Below, one piece after another: positions 61,302 through 64,000 of a DNA stretch of 64,000 bases (the first letter of the stretch is position 1; the number at the start of each line of letters is the position of its first letter). The position numbers and the translations under genes are program-made. Source of the stretch: Pedobacter sp. MC2016-14 (GTDB lineage Bacteria; Bacteroidota; Bacteroidia; Sphingobacteriales; Sphingobacteriaceae); contig NZ_JAJMPA010000003.1 of assembly GCF_020991475.1 (NCBI RefSeq), positions 1 through 64,000 on the forward strand, given 5' to 3'. The notes under the pieces were generated by a model. It was not told the DNA's origin, ran no database searches, and saw only the letters and a list, made by a program, of their open reading frames with translations.

Positions 61302-61811
61302 ATGTTTAAAAACCCTTTTACTTTTGATGGCCGAATCAGGAGATTAGAATACGCGCTCAGCTGGGCCATTTATATTGCCGGTGCACTTATAGTAGGCATT
61401 TTAGTAGGTGTAGGTTTCGTGGTGACAGGTCATTCCGAAATGGTTGAATCGCCAATCACAGAATATGTGGTTTCCGCATTATGCTTTCCGCTCTATTTGT
61501 TCCTGCTTGCCCAGGGCGCTAAACGATGTCATGATTTAGGTAGAAATGGATGGTATCAAATCATCCCGTTTTACTTTTTGGTACTGTTGTTTGGAGATGG
61601 CGATCGCTATGAAAACGAATACGGAGTGAATCCAAAATATCCAGATCCCGAAGGTCAAAGTGTGCTCTCCGGTGATCCTTTTGGCCATTTTGGCGAAGCG
61701 AAAACTGATAAGATACAGGTTAAGCAACCGATTAAAGAAGTGGAACCGATTGACCAGGTAGATGGAGAAGGAATTATTATACCCGCTGATCAGAAAACTA
61801 ACCAGATATGA
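61302..61811 (+). CDS. DUF805-family membrane protein, copy 3
   Basis: This 169-residue paralogue starts [20 protein letters not shown] and has [24 protein letters not shown] longer hydrophilic tail (about 115-169) is rich in Glu, Pro, Asp and Lys. It shares the pattern DPFGHF with copy 2 in the tail, so 2 and 3 may be closer relatives. It ends the intact array; a decayed start follows at 61831. Confidence 0.88.
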   Translation: MFKNPFTFDGRIRRLEYALSWAIYIAGALIVGILVGVGFVVTGHSEMVESPITEYVVSALCFPLYLFLLAQGAKRCHDLGRNGWYQIIPFYFLVLLFGDGDRYENEYGVNPKYPDPEGQSVLSGDPFGHFGEAKTDKIQVKQPIKEVEPIDQVDGEGIIIPADQKTNQI

Positions 61812-61830
61812 TATACTTAATTAACTTGTT

Positions 61831-61863
61831 ATGTTTGGACGCCATTTCTAATTTTGTGGGCAC
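61831..61863 (+). pseudogene. Remnant of a fourth DUF805 start
   Basis: ATGTTTGGACGCCATTTCTA and the following bases align with the start of the intact copies (ATGTTTAAACGCCCTTTCTC...). In frame they read M-F-G-R-H-F-stop-F-C-G, against [10 protein letters not shown]. The Ser codon TCA has become TAA. Similarity fades after about 33 bases, so only the front of a former copy remains. Confidence 0.6.
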
Positions 61864-61921
61864 TAATTTAGACATCTAGCAATTTCAATATCTTTAATTT
61901 AACAAAGTAAAACAACTTAGT

Positions 61922-62983
61922 ATGCATAACGATAAAATTAAAGATATAGCTACAAGACTAGAACAAGGACAATTGGTTGATACTGTGTCTGTTAGAACTT
62001 TATTAAGTTGGTTTTGGGGATCTAAAAGACGGGGATGGTGGGTTGTAAAAATAATCAAAGAGACATTGGCGGAAGAGGGGATAGAGACATTTCCAGACTT
62101 TAGTAGCGCATATATAGATTCGTTAATTCAATTTAGAAAAGTTACTATTAATGAAATAAAAAAGGCCTCTAAGAAAGAAGAAGAGGTTGGCCCCACATCG
62201 GAAAATATTGCAGATAAAAGTTTTGACGAGCTTCTGAACATCGACGACCCAACATACAGAATTTCAAGATTGGAAGCCGCGAATAAAACCTTAATTTTTG
62301 TAAAACCAGATAGCGCTTTGTCTGAAGCGATAACACAAATGATAACTTACGACTTTTCACAACTACCAGTTATGCAAAGTACTAAGAGAGATTTAAAAGG
62401 AGTTATTAGCTGGAGATCAATCGGTCAAAAACTTTCTGTCGGTAAGAAGTCAGCTACAGTGAGAGATTTAATGGAGCCTACATTTCAATTAATAGACTCT
62501 GATACTTCATTATTCAAAGCCATACCAATTATTATTGAACATGACTACGTTTTAATAAGTAATAAGTCCAAAGAAATATGCGGAATCGTTACTGCTAGCG
62601 ATTTAAGTCTACAATTTAAACAGTTGACAGAACCTTTCCTCCTGGTAGCTGAAATCGAAAATCATCTTCGTCAAATACTAGGTAGACTTGAAAAGGAAGT
62701 TCTTGAAAAGGGAAAAGACGAACGAGATAGTGAGAGAATTGTAGCATCTGTTGTAGATTTAACATTTGGTGAATATTTACGTTTGTGCCAGAATCCAACA
62801 ATTTGGGAACAACTTTTTCTTGAGATTGACCGAGACATTTTCTGCAAAAACTTAGAAAAAGTTAAAGATATAAGAAACAATATTATGCATTTTGATCCGG
62901 ACGGGCTGGAGGATGAAAATGTCGAGGTTCTAAGAAACTTCGTGAGATTACTTCAGACCTTGCGTAGTCTACAAGTGTTTTGA
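61922..62983 (+). CDS. CBS-pair protein with HEPN-like C-terminus; possible defence protein
   Basis: This 353-residue protein has an unrecognised N-terminal helical domain (about 18-80; TVSVRTLLSWF, RRGWWVVKIIKETLAEEGI, PDFSSAYIDSLIQF) and a linker. A CBS pair (about 113-235; LIFVKPDSALSEAITQMITY, LPVMQ, GVISWRSIGQKL, GIVTASDLSLQF) normally binds adenine nucleotides. The C-terminal helical domain (about 240-353) has R318-N-N-I-M-H323, the Rx4H motif of HEPN ribonucleases, in DIRNNIMHFDPDG. It sits in an AT-rich segment before an AbiGi-family gene. A nucleotide-sensing RNase is a plausible reading, but inferred. Confidence 0.75.
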   Translation: MHNDKIKDIATRLEQGQLVDTVSVRTLLSWFWGSKRRGWWVVKIIKETLAEEGIETFPDFSSAYIDSLIQFRKVTINEIKKASKKEEEVGPTSENIADKSFDELLNIDDPTYRISRLEAANKTLIFVKPDSALSEAITQMITYDFSQLPVMQSTKRDLKGVISWRSIGQKLSVGKKSATVRDLMEPTFQLIDSDTSLFKAIPIIIEHDYVLISNKSKEICGIVTASDLSLQFKQLTEPFLLVAEIENHLRQILGRLEKEVLEKGKDERDSERIVASVVDLTFGEYLRLCQNPTIWEQLFLEIDRDIFCKNLEKVKDIRNNIMHFDPDGLEDENVEVLRNFVRLLQTLRSLQVF

Positions 62984-63148
62984 TATAGAGTTAGGCGACG
63001 AGCTATATAGATATTGAAACAGCGATTGATTATGAAATATAGCCACCAGATAATAATTGTAGAATGTAAGTGCCATCTAATTTCTCAATCAACAGTTTTT
63101 GTAGATTATGTGACTCTACATAGAAATTCAAAAAATAAAATAATATAA

Positions 63149-63901
63149 ATGGCATTAAGCGCAAATTCACTTATTCATTACACCTCGGAGTTAGACAATT
63201 TGCTAGGTATTATCAGCTCCAGTGGATTCCGATATTCATATTGCGAAGAAAAAGTAATAACTAGAGGTAATAAAAGTTTTAGTGCAGCTATAGCGATGGT
63301 GTCATTCTGCGATATTCCTCTTTCTGATTATAAAAAGCACTTTTATAACAAGAGAAATAGTGGAGATTTGGGTTATTACGGCGACTATGGAATAGGTTTG
63401 TCAAAAAAATGGGCAAATCGCAATGGCCTTAACTCAATATTTTATATTGAATATAAGTCTTTTGTCGGCACAGCGATACGTAAAGATTTTAAAAATTTCA
63501 TTAATGGTAACAGATTTATAGACCATGCAGTCCCACCTCAAGTATTTTTATATTGTAAAAATTATCAAGGTGAGCTCTTCAGAAAGGAGGCCTCAGTTAT
63601 AAAAGAATATCGCTTTTATGACGAAAGGGAGTGGCGTCTAGTTCCAGATAATAAGATGTTGAATTATCAGCCACCCGTTATAGATATATCTAATTATAGA
63701 AAAGAAAAGGCAACTTATAATGCTAGAATAAGTGCTAATTTACTTTCTTTTGAACTTGAAGATATATCATATATTATTGTTAGAGAGGAAAGTGAGGTGC
63801 CGTTAATTTATAGTAAACTCCAAAACGTTTTCCATAAAGATCTTATAGATTTAATAGCGATACGTGTACTTACCTCTGAGCAAATAATCAGCGACTTTTA
63901 A
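63149..63901 (+). CDS. AbiGi-family (abortive phage resistance) protein
   Basis: This 250-residue protein fits the AbiGi family (named as antitoxin in the lactococcal AbiG abortive infection system). It has SLIHYTSELDNLLGIISSSG at the N-terminus, MVSFCDIPLSDYKKHF (50-65), YGDYGIGLSKKWANRNGLNS (77-96) and YRFYDEREWRLVPD (154-167). The HYT-x-NLxxI opening and EWR motif recall DarT/DUF2971-type ADP-ribosyltransferase-like folds, which is inference. The lactococcal partner AbiGii is not visible; the CBS/HEPN-like gene 165 bases upstream could be the functional partner. Bases are much more AT-rich than in the rest of the window. Confidence 0.8.
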   Translation: MALSANSLIHYTSELDNLLGIISSSGFRYSYCEEKVITRGNKSFSAAIAMVSFCDIPLSDYKKHFYNKRNSGDLGYYGDYGIGLSKKWANRNGLNSIFYIEYKSFVGTAIRKDFKNFINGNRFIDHAVPPQVFLYCKNYQGELFRKEASVIKEYRFYDEREWRLVPDNKMLNYQPPVIDISNYRKEKATYNARISANLLSFELEDISYIIVREESEVPLIYSKLQNVFHKDLIDLIAIRVLTSEQIISDF

Positions 63902-64000
63902 TGAATAATGTTGTAAGACTTCGAAGGAACAACTTGAATTAGTTAAATATATTGAATAATGCCTGGCAATTAAAAGGTGTTATCTATAGCAAAATGTCAA

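Noticed and set aside
63032..63148. 38-codon frame ending exactly before the AbiGi-family start
   Set aside because: It is short and AT-rich and shows no recognisable pattern or ribosome site. The exact abutment is notable but not enough to call a gene.

Overview
The window looks like chromosome of a Bacteroidota bacterium, most likely family Sphingobacteriaceae (Pedobacter-like). This rests on promoters of the Bacteroidota type (TTG, 19-21 bases, TAnnTTTG), weak or absent Shine-Dalgarno sites with several TTG starts, and gene content. That content includes the futalosine menaquinone route, homoserine O-acetyltransferase/MetY, an LptD-like protein next to amidases, DUF983, DUF805 and many SPxxQ-type signal peptides. 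No rRNA, tRNA, CRISPR array, insertion sequence or prophage was seen.

Left third (1-20.4 kb) is mostly housekeeping. A minus-strand run reads PASTA protein, MltG, thioesterase, YihY protein, EutB, EutC; it starts from a consensus promoter and faces away from ddl. Then come an outer-membrane barrel protein, a Crp/Fnr regulator, DUF983, rpsO-pnp, rpe, serC-serA, an S-adenosylmethionine hydrolase-like protein facing phoH, purC, and a STAS protein overlapping RNase Z.

Middle (20.4-43.9 kb): envelope genes (MlaD-like protein, two tandem amidases, LptD), cinA, a 2-oxoacid dehydrogenase E2, then sulfur amino-acid genes. The metY-metX-hom operon has a leader of about 400 nt. It carries a consensus promoter, a SAM-I type riboswitch, and then a 45-codon open frame ending in a Cys/Met cluster (CMCCCMA). 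This pairing of a SAM sensor with what looks like a Cys/Met attenuator peptide is the most striking regulatory find. A separate metB lies upstream with its own promoter. Next are carotenoid genes (crtI-crtB-unknown-crtZ), a repeat-rich gap, mqnE-phosphatase-mqnA, and mutS.

Right third (43.9-64 kb): an exonuclease, queG, ruvB, a 3-hydroxyacyl-CoA dehydrogenase, pdxH, purE-purK, a flavoprotein, a PIN toxin/antitoxin-like pair with an unusually strong Shine-Dalgarno site, a secreted nuclease-like protein, a short Hsp70-like ATPase, a three-subunit molybdenum hydroxylase (PaoABC-like), and a TPR protein with a dimerisation/H-box but no kinase ATPase domain. From about 60 kb the sequence becomes accessory: CGTCATTCC repeats, three tandem DUF805 genes plus a decayed fourth start, then an AT-rich segment. 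That segment encodes a CBS-pair/HEPN-like protein and an AbiGi-family protein, a candidate anti-phage pair not known to me as a described system.
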